Shown one piece after another: positions 1-6,871 of a stretch of 9,598 nucleotides of DNA. The stretch is from positions 1-9,598 of the forward strand of contig JAJUFK010000079.1 of NCBI GenBank assembly GCA_029266015.1. Reading direction: 5' to 3'. Position 1 is the first letter of the stretch, and the number at the start of each line of letters is the position of its first letter. The stretch is from Bacteroidota bacterium. Its GTDB lineage: Bacteria; Bacteroidota; Bacteroidia; Bacteroidales; UBA1715. Below the pieces are notes generated by a model. The model saw only the letters and a program-made list of their open reading frames with translations. It ran no database searches and was not told the origin of the DNA. Both the position numbers and the translations under genes were made by a program.

Positions 1-407
1 ATACCGTATTTGATTTAACAAAAAAAATAGTAATTCTCGAAACGCAACCAATTTTGTATAAATCTATACATACAAAACTTGATAGCATTGAATTTGTAAA
101 ATCAACAGCACGGAGTGTAACATGCAAAATACAAAGTTCGCGGGAACAATATTTGGTTTTTATGCAAAATATATATCCGGGTTGGAAGGCATATATAAAT
201 AATACTGAAACAGCAATACAATTTGCTAACTATTGTTGTATGGCAATTACAATACCTCAAGGTAAAGTTGAAGTAACATTTATTTATGAACCCAAATATG
301 CTATTGCAGCTTATTATATATATACATATGCATTATATATACTTGTAGCAGCTTGTATTATAAGCATAGTTTACAGTAAACGAAGAGAAATAAAGCAGCA
401 AATATAA
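1..407 (+). CDS. C-terminal fragment of a YfhO-like integral membrane protein (5' end outside window)
   Basis: The reading frame is already open at the left edge (first whole codon at 3) and gives 134 residues before TAA at 405-407. The TTG at 54 is therefore an internal codon, not a start. The fragment begins with a beta-rich soluble part containing YPGWKAYINN (fragment residues 58-67) and then FANYCCMAITIPQGKVEVTF. This pattern of 'what-you-see pays for a membrane-proximal beta domain ending in G-x-x-x-V-x-F-x-Y-x-P' is what I know from the C-terminus of the bacterial YfhO/GT-C-like membrane protein family. A hydrophobic helix follows at about residues 99-124, then a short basic tail ending in QQI. 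Family members are multi-pass proteins of roughly 800 residues, so most of the gene is missing here. They are associated with glycosylation of cell-surface polymers, but substrate and reaction cannot be read from this piece. Family call is fairly sure, function is not. Confidence 0.75.
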   Translation, partial: TVFDLTKKIVILETQPILYKSIHTKLDSIEFVKSTARSVTCKIQSSREQYLVFMQNIYPGWKAYINNTETAIQFANYCCMAITIPQGKVEVTFIYEPKYAIAAYYIYTYALYILVAACIISIVYSKRREIKQQI

Positions 408-430
408 TTTTACATAAAATTATATTTGCT
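397..430. terminator. Bidirectional terminator hairpin formed by both convergent gene ends
   Basis: A perfect inverted repeat has arms 397-411 and 416-430 (15 bp each) around the loop ACAT. It includes the last codons and the TAA of the YfhO-like gene (405-407) and the last codons and the TAA of metY on the other strand (420-422). Read leftward, the hairpin is followed by a U-rich run (complement of 381-396), as expected for an intrinsic terminator of metY. Read rightward, the tail is less U-rich. Both genes end with the same CAA ATA TAA (Gln-Ile-stop) because of the symmetry. Confidence 0.75.
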
Positions 431-1721
431 CTAATGCTTGTTCAAAATCCCAAATGATATCATCAATATGTTCAATACCAACCGATATTCTAATTAAATT
501 TGGGAATACTCCAGCTGCTATTTGTTCTTGTTCACTTAATTGTTGATGAGTAGTTACTGCAGGTTGTATAACCAGAGTTTTTGCATCGCCTACATTTGCA
601 AGGTGACTTGCAAGCTGTAAGTTATTAATTACTTGTTCAGCAGCTTCTTTTCCTCCTTTTACACGTATGCTTAATACTCCGCCAAAACCATGTTGTAAAT
701 ATTTTTTAGCAATTGTATGATATTTTGATGAAGCTAATCCGGGATAGTTTACATGTTCAATTTTAGGATGTTTTTCTAACCATTGAGCTAGCGATAATGT
801 GTTGTCAACAGTTTTTTGCATACGAAGAGATAGTGTTTCAATACCTTGTAATAATTGAAAAGAATTAAACGGGCTGATTGCTGGACCTAAATCTCGTAAT
901 CCTTCTACACGAGCACGAATAATAAAAGCAATATTACCAAATGGACTATGAGAACCAAATACTTCCCAAAATTTCAGTCCGTGGTATCCTTCCGATGGTT
1001 CTGTAAAAAATGGAAATTTACCATTACCCCAATTAAAAGTACCACTGTCTATGATAACTCCACCCATACTTGTACCATGTCCGCCAATCCATTTGGTAGC
1101 ACTACTAGTAACAATATGAGCCCCCCAATGTATAGGTTTGCAAATATATCCACCGGCACCAAATGTATTGTCAATTATCAATGGAACACCATGTTTTTCG
1201 GCAATTTTTGCTAAACCTTCAATATCTGGTACACTAAATTCAGGATTGCCAATAGTTTCTGCATAAATAGCACGAGTGTTTTCATCAATGAGAGCTTCGT
1301 AGTCTTCTACGCGCTGTGTTTGTACAAATTTAGTGGTAATACCAAACCGAGGAAATGTAACTTTAAATTGGTTGTATGTACCACCATATAAATGTGAGCT
1401 GCTTACAATATTGGAACCTTGTCCCATGATATTGGTAATAGCTATAAGTTGAGCAGAATGTCCTGATGCTACTGCAAGTGAGGCAATACCACCTTCTAAA
1501 GCAGCTATACGTTTCTCAAGAACATCTGTTGTTGGATTCATTAAGCGTGTATAAATATTTCCAAACTCTTTAAGAGCAAATAAATTAGCTCCATGCTCAG
1601 CAGAATTAAACGTGTATGCTGTTGTTTGGTATAAAGGAACTGCTCGTGAATTTGTGTCACTGTCGGGAGTATGTCCTGCATGAACTTGTAATGTGTCAAA
1701 GTGTAATGTTCGTTGTGCCAT
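420..1721 (-). CDS. metY: O-acetylhomoserine sulfhydrylase (aminocarboxypropyltransferase), MetY
   Basis: This 433-residue cytoplasmic PLP enzyme belongs to the Cys/Met metabolism (gamma family) of fold-type I. MetY combines O-acetyl-L-homoserine with sulfide to give L-homocysteine and acetate, the direct sulfhydrylation route to methionine. All family landmarks are visible: YTRLMNPT at 57-64 (Tyr58/Arg60 grip the PLP phosphate of the neighbouring subunit), Tyr112 in HLYGGTYN (stacks on the PLP ring), Asp184 in IIDNTFGAGG (PLP nitrogen), Lys210 in SSATKWIGGHG (Schiff-base lysine), and Arg411 in LIRISVGIEHIDD (substrate carboxylate). The length, the long insertion around 226-262 and VASGHSAQ at 84-91 favour MetY over MetB or MetC, which are nearer 380-400 residues. 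The ATG at 1721 gives a standard N-terminus (RTLHFDTLQVHAGH). A Bacteroidetes-type promoter lies about 50 bases upstream and a hairpin terminator at the stop, so it is probably monocistronic. A related use of thiols other than sulfide cannot be excluded. Confidence 0.93.
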   Translation of the reverse strand: MAQRTLHFDTLQVHAGHTPDSDTNSRAVPLYQTTAYTFNSAEHGANLFALKEFGNIYTRLMNPTTDVLEKRIAALEGGIASLAVASGHSAQLIAITNIMGQGSNIVSSSHLYGGTYNQFKVTFPRFGITTKFVQTQRVEDYEALIDENTRAIYAETIGNPEFSVPDIEGLAKIAEKHGVPLIIDNTFGAGGYICKPIHWGAHIVTSSATKWIGGHGTSMGGVIIDSGTFNWGNGKFPFFTEPSEGYHGLKFWEVFGSHSPFGNIAFIIRARVEGLRDLGPAISPFNSFQLLQGIETLSLRMQKTVDNTLSLAQWLEKHPKIEHVNYPGLASSKYHTIAKKYLQHGFGGVLSIRVKGGKEAAEQVINNLQLASHLANVGDAKTLVIQPAVTTHQQLSEQEQIAAGVFPNLIRISVGIEHIDDIIWDFEQALEQI

Positions 1722-1749
1722 ATCGTAAAAATATTATTTTATACTATTA

Positions 1750-1770
1750 ATCCTATTGTTTTAGTAGGAT
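1750..1770. repeat. Small inverted repeat at the predicted metY transcription start
   Basis: ATCCTA (1750-1755) and TAGGAT (1765-1770) are perfect complements around a 9-base spacer. The repeat lies immediately downstream, in the leftward direction, of the predicted metY -7 element, so it would cover the transcription start. It could be an operator half-site pair or a weak leader hairpin. With only six base pairs in AT-rich DNA, chance is possible. Confidence 0.35.
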
Positions 1771-1771
1771 A

Positions 1772-1802
1772 CAAATATACGGTATAATTTTTAAAAGTCA
1801 AA
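1772..1802 (-). promoter_or_regulatory. Bacteroidetes-type promoter of metY
   Basis: On the minus strand there is TTTG (complement of 1799-1802), a 19-base spacer, then TATATTTG (complement of 1772-1779). This matches the Bacteroidetes sigma-ABfr consensus TTTG-N19-21-TAnnTTTG in both boxes and spacing. Transcription would begin near 1765, leaving a leader of about 45 bases before the metY ATG, which is too short for a SAM riboswitch. Confidence 0.7.
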
Positions 1803-1805
1803 TAA

Positions 1806-1826
1806 TTTTTACATCAAATGTAAAAA
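1806..1826. promoter_or_regulatory. Perfect palindrome between divergent promoters, candidate operator
   Basis: TTTTTACAT (1806-1814) and ATGTAAAAA (1818-1826) form a perfect 9-bp inverted repeat with the 3-base centre CAA. It sits four bases upstream of the metY -33 box, where a regulator dimer could act on metY or on the divergent VWA gene. The core TTAC-N7-GTAA resembles the general form of CRP/FNR-type sites, but no regulator can be assigned. As RNA it would be a hairpin with a very tight loop, so a DNA site is the likelier reading. Confidence 0.4.
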
Positions 1827-1894
1827 AATATTTGGTCTTATATACAATTCTTTGTTTTTAAGCTATTATATATAGTAAAAGTTCGGTATTTTTA

Positions 1895-1902
1895 TATATT
1901 TG
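1895..1902 (+). promoter_or_regulatory. Candidate -7 element for the VWA gene
   Basis: TATATTTG matches the Bacteroidetes -7 consensus TAnnTTTG. It ends 16 bases before the ATG at 1919, so the leader would be only about 10 bases. No TTTG or TTG is present at the expected distance upstream, so the promoter is weak or needs an activator. Confidence 0.35.
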
Positions 1903-1918
1903 CAATAAAGCATAAAGT

Positions 1919-3316
1919 ATGAATTATTTTTGGCGAATTATTACAATAGTATTAATAAGTTGTTTACTGCAGCCAAGTGCATATTCACAAGAATATATTA
2001 ATGTGCCGCGAGCAACGCAGCTTACACGTATATTATTTATTTTTGATGGTAGCATGAGTATGATAGGTATGTGGGAACAGCGTTCAAAAATAGATGTTGC
2101 ACGAAGTGTTTTGCTTCCGTTTTTAGATAGTATAGCAAAAATACCAAATATTGAAATGGCATTGCGGGTTTATGGTAATCGTAGTCCGGTGCCTCCTCAA
2201 GATTGTAATGATACTCATTTAGAAGTGCCGTTTGGGAAAAACAATGTGCCGGAAATTATGAAAATAATTTTGGACATGAAACCAAAAGGTACTACTCCTA
2301 TTGCACGTTCGTTGGAGTTAGCGGCTAATGATTTTCCTAAAGATTCGGCAGCTCGTAATATAATTTTTTTAATTACAGATGGTATTGAGGCCTGCGATGG
2401 TGATCCTTGTGCAATTTCACGTGAATTACAAAAAAAAGGAGCTGTTTTAAAACCATTTATTATTGGGGTAGGAACAGATATAAATTTTGAAGAAGTATTT
2501 AAATGTGCAGGAAATGTATTTAGTGCAAAAACAGAATTGGAATTTTTACCTATTTTGCATACCGCAATGGAAAAAGCTCTTGTGACTACGCCGTTGCAAG
2601 TGTATTTATTAGATGCTTACAAAAAACCGAGAGAAACCGATGTGCCTATGACTTTCTACGATAATTCAAATGGGTTTATTCGTTATAATTTTGTACATTC
2701 GGTAATAAAACCTGCCGAACCCGATATTTTGTTTATTGATCCTTTGGTTACCTATAAAATAAAAGTTCATACCATGCCTCCGGTTTTTTCTGATACAGTT
2801 GTATTAGAGCCAGGCAAACATACTATAGTTCGTGTAAATGTGCCGCAGGGGTATTTAGTTATAGAACGTCCGTTTGGTATGTCAACGTTTACAAATTTGC
2901 AGGCCATTGTTCGGAAAGCGGATAATATGAATACGTTAAACACACAATATGTAAATGAAAAATGTAAATATTTAATAGGAAAATATGATTTAGAAATATT
3001 TACATTACCACGCACGTATTATTATGGAGTTGAAATTAAACCTGATGAGGTTACTACTATTAAACTACCTGCTCCGGGACGTGTGAGTTTTAATAGGACT
3101 CAACAAGGCTACGGAACTATTTATATTGATAGAAATACCGATTTGGAGTTTGTGGCAAATCTTGATATGGTTCCTAAAGGAAATGATTCATTTTTGTTGC
3201 AACCCGGTAAATATGTAATTGTGTGGCGTGAAAAAAAAGAAACAGATACAGAAAAATCTATGTATGTAAATTTTGAAATTTCGTCGGGAAGTTCGAAATT
3301 TATCCAATTAAAATAA
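1919..3316 (+). CDS. Secreted von Willebrand factor type A (VWA) domain protein
   Basis: The 465-residue product starts with a signal peptide (about 1-23, hydrophobic core IITIVLISCLL, cleavage after SAYS), so it acts in the periplasm or outside. A VWA domain occupies about 36-222. Its metal-ion-dependent adhesion site is complete: D43-G-S45-M-S47, T125 in KGTTPI, and D154 in LITDGIEAC. The domain should therefore bind a divalent metal and a protein ligand. Cysteines 96, 159, 164 and 196 could make disulfides outside the cytoplasm. The remaining 240 residues are beta-rich, with spaced motifs LEPGKHTIVRV (296-306), IKPDEVTTIKL (373-383) and LQPGKYVIVW (427-436), like PEGA or carboxypeptidase-regulatory surface modules. 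No T9SS sorting tail or membrane anchor is seen. The next gene follows after 26 bases. VWA fold and export are secure; the ligand is unknown. Confidence 0.85.
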   Translation: MNYFWRIITIVLISCLLQPSAYSQEYINVPRATQLTRILFIFDGSMSMIGMWEQRSKIDVARSVLLPFLDSIAKIPNIEMALRVYGNRSPVPPQDCNDTHLEVPFGKNNVPEIMKIILDMKPKGTTPIARSLELAANDFPKDSAARNIIFLITDGIEACDGDPCAISRELQKKGAVLKPFIIGVGTDINFEEVFKCAGNVFSAKTELEFLPILHTAMEKALVTTPLQVYLLDAYKKPRETDVPMTFYDNSNGFIRYNFVHSVIKPAEPDILFIDPLVTYKIKVHTMPPVFSDTVVLEPGKHTIVRVNVPQGYLVIERPFGMSTFTNLQAIVRKADNMNTLNTQYVNEKCKYLIGKYDLEIFTLPRTYYYGVEIKPDEVTTIKLPAPGRVSFNRTQQGYGTIYIDRNTDLEFVANLDMVPKGNDSFLLQPGKYVIVWREKKETDTEKSMYVNFEISSGSSKFIQLK

Positions 3317-3342
3317 AAGACGTTTAATTAAAACTATATGTT

Positions 3343-4197
3343 ATGAAAAGGATATTGATTATTATTGCAAGTATGTGCTTATCTTTAGTTGTTTTTGCAC
3401 AAAGACCAACCGCAAAAAAAGCTCAGGTAGCCAATTTTGAAAATTTTACGTTATATGTGGTACTCAATCAGAATCCTACTAGTGGATACAATGAAATGAT
3501 TCGTGAAGCTGTACGCAAAAGTTGGCGAGTTTCAAAATATGATTTTATTACACAATCGGAATTTGACTCAAAACGAACCGAAGAAAATTCGGCATTTCTT
3601 ATAACTAATGAAATTCGTTTTCCTAAAGATAAAAATGTAGTTCCCTATGATTTTATAAGTATTGTGTTGGGAGGTAATTTTGCAAGCTATCAGGTAATGC
3701 CAGAAGTTTGTACTTTTCCTCTTATGTATACCGATAGTGACGAAGATAATATGCTTTATAAGTTACCCGTAATTATTGGTTTTTTTAATCAGCATATTAA
3801 AAATATTTTGGTCAATCCTAAATTATTGAAAGATAAAAAGTATACATATTACACAAAACAAAAATTAAGTATTGCTAAAAAAACGCTGTATTTAATAGCC
3901 GAAGAGCAATTACCTGAATTTGATAATGCTCAAAAAATTCGTAATGTTTTTAAAGGTAAAGTGGTAATGATAGGGCAAGAAGAGATGGCAAACTTAATTA
4001 AAAAACGTGCTACTAATGTTGTATTTTTACATAAAGTAGGACCTTCAGATAATTCTATGCAAGGTTCACGTTGTTATATAATAATGATGGGAACCGATAA
4101 TACGTTGTATTATTTTAATTATCACATATTGTCAGCAAAAGCACCAAATGGTATTTCGGCAAAATATTGGAAGATATTTTCATCGAGTGTAAACTAA
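3343..4197 (+). CDS. Secreted protein of unknown family, probably co-transcribed with the VWA protein
   Basis: I do not recognise this 284-residue protein. It has a clear signal peptide (1-19, hydrophobic IIIASMCLSLVVF, cleavage at VFA-Q). Cys12 lies inside the hydrophobic core with Met before it, which does not fit a lipobox, so it should be soluble in the periplasm or exported. The mature part mixes beta-strand stretches (FTLYVVLNQ, FISIVLGG, VVFLHKV, CYIIMMG, TLYYFNYHIL) with basic amphipathic segments. The segment around 21-55 (conserved-looking NPTSGYNEMIREAVRKSW) suggests an alpha/beta domain. No transmembrane segment, sorting domain or catalytic motif is visible. The start ATG at 3343 has no Shine-Dalgarno sequence, which is usual in this phylum. 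It lies 26 bases after the VWA gene with no terminator between them, so it is likely a partner in the same process. That is inference from position only. Confidence 0.75.
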   Translation: MKRILIIIASMCLSLVVFAQRPTAKKAQVANFENFTLYVVLNQNPTSGYNEMIREAVRKSWRVSKYDFITQSEFDSKRTEENSAFLITNEIRFPKDKNVVPYDFISIVLGGNFASYQVMPEVCTFPLMYTDSDEDNMLYKLPVIIGFFNQHIKNILVNPKLLKDKKYTYYTKQKLSIAKKTLYLIAEEQLPEFDNAQKIRNVFKGKVVMIGQEEMANLIKKRATNVVFLHKVGPSDNSMQGSRCYIIMMGTDNTLYYFNYHILSAKAPNGISAKYWKIFSSSVN

Positions 4198-4249
4198 AAT
4201 TGTACAAAAATTCGGAAGAAAAAATTATAGAATTTAGATTGGTTTTATG

Positions 4250-4283
4250 TAAAGGTATTGAATTTATTTTTTCAATACCTTTA
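4250..4283. terminator. Terminator hairpin overlapping the end of the protease gene
   Basis: Arms 4250-4262 and 4271-4283 are perfectly complementary (13 bp) around an 8-base T-rich loop. The hairpin lies 52 bases after the stop of the rightward unknown gene and is followed by a T-rich stretch (4284-4300), as expected for rightward termination. It also includes the stop codon (4264-4266, in the loop) and the last five codons of the leftward protease gene. Leftward the tail is not clearly U-rich, so termination in that direction is less certain. Confidence 0.7.
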
Positions 4284-5919
4284 TTATTTGTTGTTCTTTA
4301 TCAAAATTCACAAATACAGTATACATACCCGATGGAAGCGAAGCTGCTTCAGGTATTTCAATTTCATGTAATAAAGAACTCATCTCAAATCGTTTATTCA
4401 ACAATTCTTTACCTTGCACATCAAACATTTGAATAGATACAAAAGAACTTTTTGACGAATATATTCGAACGGTTAATATTTGTCTAAAGGGATTTGGATA
4501 TACTTCTGCTTTATCAAAAGTTTTTTGCAGCATACCCATACGTAAAATAAATCGTGCATTTTCAAAATCAGGAATACCATGTCCATAAATGGTATCAGGT
4601 GTAAAATATTTATTTGACGATGCTATAATTGCTTGTTTAATAGTGCGAGGAGGAAGATTTGGAAATTCTTGCCATAGGCAGGTAGCCATACCTGCCAAAA
4701 TTGGATTAGAAAATGATGTACCCATACCCGAAACTTGAACTAATCCATTGCTTTTAAGTATGGCGGGATAAAATCCGAGAGCTATTACATCGGGTTTTAA
4801 TGTAGAACCATTTGAAGGTCCTCGTGAACTGAATGATGTAACTTTACCGTTTAAATAACAAGCTCCTACTGTTATAATACTATCAGAATCAGCAGGTGCT
4901 GTAATATATTTCCATGGTTTGTCTCCGGAATTTCCGGCACTGTTAAATAATAACATACCTTTAGATGCGGCTATGTTACTTGCAACGGTTATACGAGTTG
5001 TTTTACCGTCCATTTGTTTGTAAGTATAGTTTTGTGTAGAGTCATCAAATTCACTGTACCCTAACGATGTTGAAATTACATCTACTCCTATACTGTCAGC
5101 AAATTCTGCAGCAGCAACCCAATTATCTTCTTCTACGCGATATTCTGTGGCGCCTTCTTCGGTACGGCATAATACATAATTAGCTCGAGGAGCTGTGCCT
5201 ATCATTAATTTTGGCAAATATGCTGCAATAAGTGATAATACAGCCATGCCATGATATCCTTCTTTCCACACATCAACTCCTGCTCCTGAAAAATCTCTAT
5301 ATGCAAGGATTCTGTTTTCTTTCCATGCTTGTGAAAATGCTGTAGCTGAATCTACATGTAAAAATCCCGCATCAAGAACAGCTATAGTCATACCTTGCCC
5401 CATGAAACCATCGGTATGCAGTTTTACTCCATTCATTAAACCAATCTGTCTAATAGAATTTCCGTATAATTCTTCTTTATAATTTGTATAAAATTCAAGA
5501 TATGAGATATCATTTTTATTCTCTGTTTTTAAAGGAGTTGCATCAGGTTGGGCTTTATGAAACGGAGCAACTTTTTCAATAGATTTTACAAAAGGAAGAG
5601 CCTTAATAGCAGCAAAATTAGTAGTAGAATCACAAACAAATACAGCTGAATTAAACCACTTAGAAATGTTGCATAATTTAGTGTTGTAATGCAATACACT
5701 ATCAATATACCATGAATTCACGGGTATATCTTCCATTGTTATTTCAATTGCAAACTTTTGTCGTCGTTCAATAGCTTTTTGACTAAGAAATTCTTGAGGG
5801 CGTTGAATAGAATATACAGAATTATTTTTGTCGGTAAATGAAATTCTATATCTACCGGGACTTTGAGCTACAACAAAAGTATATACACAACAAAAAAATA
5901 AAATTACAGTATATCTCAT
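4264..5919 (-). CDS. Subtilisin-like S8 serine protease with type IX secretion sorting domain
   Basis: The 551-residue preproprotein has a signal peptide (about 1-18, ending VVAQ) and an N-terminal prodomain (about 20-125) with the LSQKAIERRQKFAIEI signature common in Bacteroidetes S8 peptidases. The catalytic domain spans about 150-460 and has all active residues: Asp183 (IAVLDAGF), His223 (GYHGMAV), oxyanion Asn330 (FNSAGNSG) and Ser402 (GMGTSFSNP). The motifs deviate from the usual HGT and GTSMAAP, but the triad is intact, so activity is expected. Residues 472-551 are a type A T9SS C-terminal domain: VYPNPF at 473-478, a beta-sandwich, then GMYTVFV and IIKVLKK at the end. The protein is thus predicted to cross the outer membrane by T9SS, be released or attached at the surface, and degrade peptides. 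The gene starts 40 bases downstream of the stress protein gene and may share its transcript. The natural substrate is unknown. Confidence 0.92.
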   Translation of the reverse strand: MRYTVILFFCCVYTFVVAQSPGRYRISFTDKNNSVYSIQRPQEFLSQKAIERRQKFAIEITMEDIPVNSWYIDSVLHYNTKLCNISKWFNSAVFVCDSTTNFAAIKALPFVKSIEKVAPFHKAQPDATPLKTENKNDISYLEFYTNYKEELYGNSIRQIGLMNGVKLHTDGFMGQGMTIAVLDAGFLHVDSATAFSQAWKENRILAYRDFSGAGVDVWKEGYHGMAVLSLIAAYLPKLMIGTAPRANYVLCRTEEGATEYRVEEDNWVAAAEFADSIGVDVISTSLGYSEFDDSTQNYTYKQMDGKTTRITVASNIAASKGMLLFNSAGNSGDKPWKYITAPADSDSIITVGACYLNGKVTSFSSRGPSNGSTLKPDVIALGFYPAILKSNGLVQVSGMGTSFSNPILAGMATCLWQEFPNLPPRTIKQAIIASSNKYFTPDTIYGHGIPDFENARFILRMGMLQKTFDKAEVYPNPFRQILTVRIYSSKSSFVSIQMFDVQGKELLNKRFEMSSLLHEIEIPEAASLPSGMYTVFVNFDKEQQIIKVLKK

Positions 5920-5959
5920 TTAAGAAAACGTCAATCTCTAGAAACCAAATAATATAGAA

Positions 5960-6781
5960 TTAATTAAACCCTTGCAATTTTCCTTCGCGTGGGAATACTG
6001 TAATAACAGAAATACATGGTTTATTAGCAATAATTTTTTGTTCTGTAGCTCCAAACATATAGTCTGAAATATCTAGTTTACGAGATGTTGTTATAAGTAT
6101 AGCATTTGCATTTATTTTTTCTGCATAGTCTATTACTTGATCAGAAAAATCTTTTTTATCCTCAGCTTCTATTGTTTCATATTCAATTTTGTTTTGGTCC
6201 AAAACAGATTTTATAAATACTACATTTGAATGAATTTGTTTTTTCAAATTAGAATCATTAGATTTTTGAACGAGTAAAGAAATTTTTGATTTAAAATATT
6301 TATTCAAATATACCGCCCATACAACTTTTTGTTTATCCTCTTTTTTATAATCAATAGGGCAAACAATATTTTCAAAATGTTCATCTTTTGGTGGGCGTTG
6401 CACTACAATAAAAGGCATTTTTGAACCTTCTATAACTTTAAGAGCCCAACTGCCGGTAATTTTTTGCAAACCTTTTATACCATGTGTTCCCATAAACACA
6501 AATAAAGCATCTAACTCATTAGCTACTTCTTTGATTGTTGTAAAAATGCTGCCTTCTTTTACCAAATAGTCTGGTTTAAAATTATATTTTTTTAGGGCAT
6601 CTTCAATTACAATATTTAATTGATTACTTACATTTTCAATTTCTTTATCGTCATCTACTATATTCAATAAAACAACTCGGGATTCAATTTTTTGAGCAAA
6701 TCTAATTGCGTGTTGTAGAGCATATTCAGCCACATTCGAAAAATCCCATGCAACTATTATTGTTTTCTCTTTAGATTCCAT
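5960..6781 (-). CDS. Universal stress protein with tandem Usp domains
   Basis: A 273-residue cytoplasmic protein with two UspA-fold domains, a common layout in Bacteroidota. Domain 1 (about 5-129) begins TIIVAWDFS, with Asp13 at the nucleotide pocket, and has the phosphate-binding glycines G98-TH-G101, then eight residues, then G110-S111. It ends PFIVVQRP. The usual motif is G-2X-G-9X-G-S/T, so it is one residue short, but I expect ATP binding to be kept. Domain 2 (about 136-263) keeps the alternating beta/alpha pattern (NIVCPIDY, AILITTS, CISVITVF) but lacks the glycine motif and probably does not bind ATP. Usp proteins help survival under starvation or stress; the molecular target is unknown here. 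The gene is divergent from the sensor cyclase (90-base gap) and lies upstream of the protease. I see no clear promoter box for it. Confidence 0.9.
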   Translation of the reverse strand: MESKEKTIIVAWDFSNVAEYALQHAIRFAQKIESRVVLLNIVDDDKEIENVSNQLNIVIEDALKKYNFKPDYLVKEGSIFTTIKEVANELDALFVFMGTHGIKGLQKITGSWALKVIEGSKMPFIVVQRPPKDEHFENIVCPIDYKKEDKQKVVWAVYLNKYFKSKISLLVQKSNDSNLKKQIHSNVVFIKSVLDQNKIEYETIEAEDKKDFSDQVIDYAEKINANAILITTSRKLDISDYMFGATEQKIIANKPCISVITVFPREGKLQGFN

Positions 6782-6836
6782 ATGATTTATTTTAATTTTT
6801 TATTAATTTTGAAAAAAAATATTCCTTCTATAGTGG

Positions 6837-6844
6837 TAAATTTG
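6837..6844 (+). promoter_or_regulatory. Candidate -7 element for the sensor cyclase gene
   Basis: TAAATTTG matches TAnnTTTG. A TTTG lies upstream at 6808-6811, but the spacer is 25 bases instead of 19-21, so the promoter may be weak. Transcription would start near 6850, downstream of the in-frame ATG at 6782 and about 20 bases before the TTG at 6872, which agrees with the TTG being the translation start. Confidence 0.45.
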
Positions 6845-6871
6845 AATAGATAAAAATAATATAAAAAAACA

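Noticed and set aside
301..350. AT-rich tandem-like run of TATATA
   Set aside because: It encodes the Tyr-, Ile- and Ala-rich membrane helix of the YfhO-like protein; the repetition follows from codon choice.
54..407. A separate small gene starting at TTG 54
   Set aside because: The same frame is open without a stop to the left edge, and the family pattern needs the upstream part, so this is the tail of a longer gene.
948..1214. Plus-strand open frame of 88 codons
   Set aside because: It lies wholly antisense inside metY, whose conserved active-site motifs prove the other strand; the translation is rich in Cys, Met and Thr without any recognisable pattern.
1722..1770. SAM or other riboswitch ahead of metY
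   Set aside because: The predicted leader is about 45 bases with only one 6-bp stem, too short and simple for any methionine-linked riboswitch I know.
2767..3015. Minus-strand open frame of 82 codons
   Set aside because: It is antisense inside the VWA gene, with no plausible start context, signal or domain.
3323..3332. Palindrome TTTAATTAAA between the VWA and unknown genes
   Set aside because: Ten bases made only of A and T are expected by chance in such AT-rich DNA, and there is no T-run or promoter box to support a terminator or start.
4167..4436. Plus-strand open frame of 89 codons after the unknown secreted protein
   Set aside because: It overlaps the end of that gene, runs through the terminator hairpin and continues antisense to the T9SS sorting domain of the protease; its hydrophobic stretch comes from the T-rich hairpin region.
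6782..6853. In-frame ATG at 6782 as the start of the sensor cyclase
   Set aside because: Stops at 6851 and 6857 in the same frame cut it off after 23 codons; it is also upstream of the candidate promoter box.
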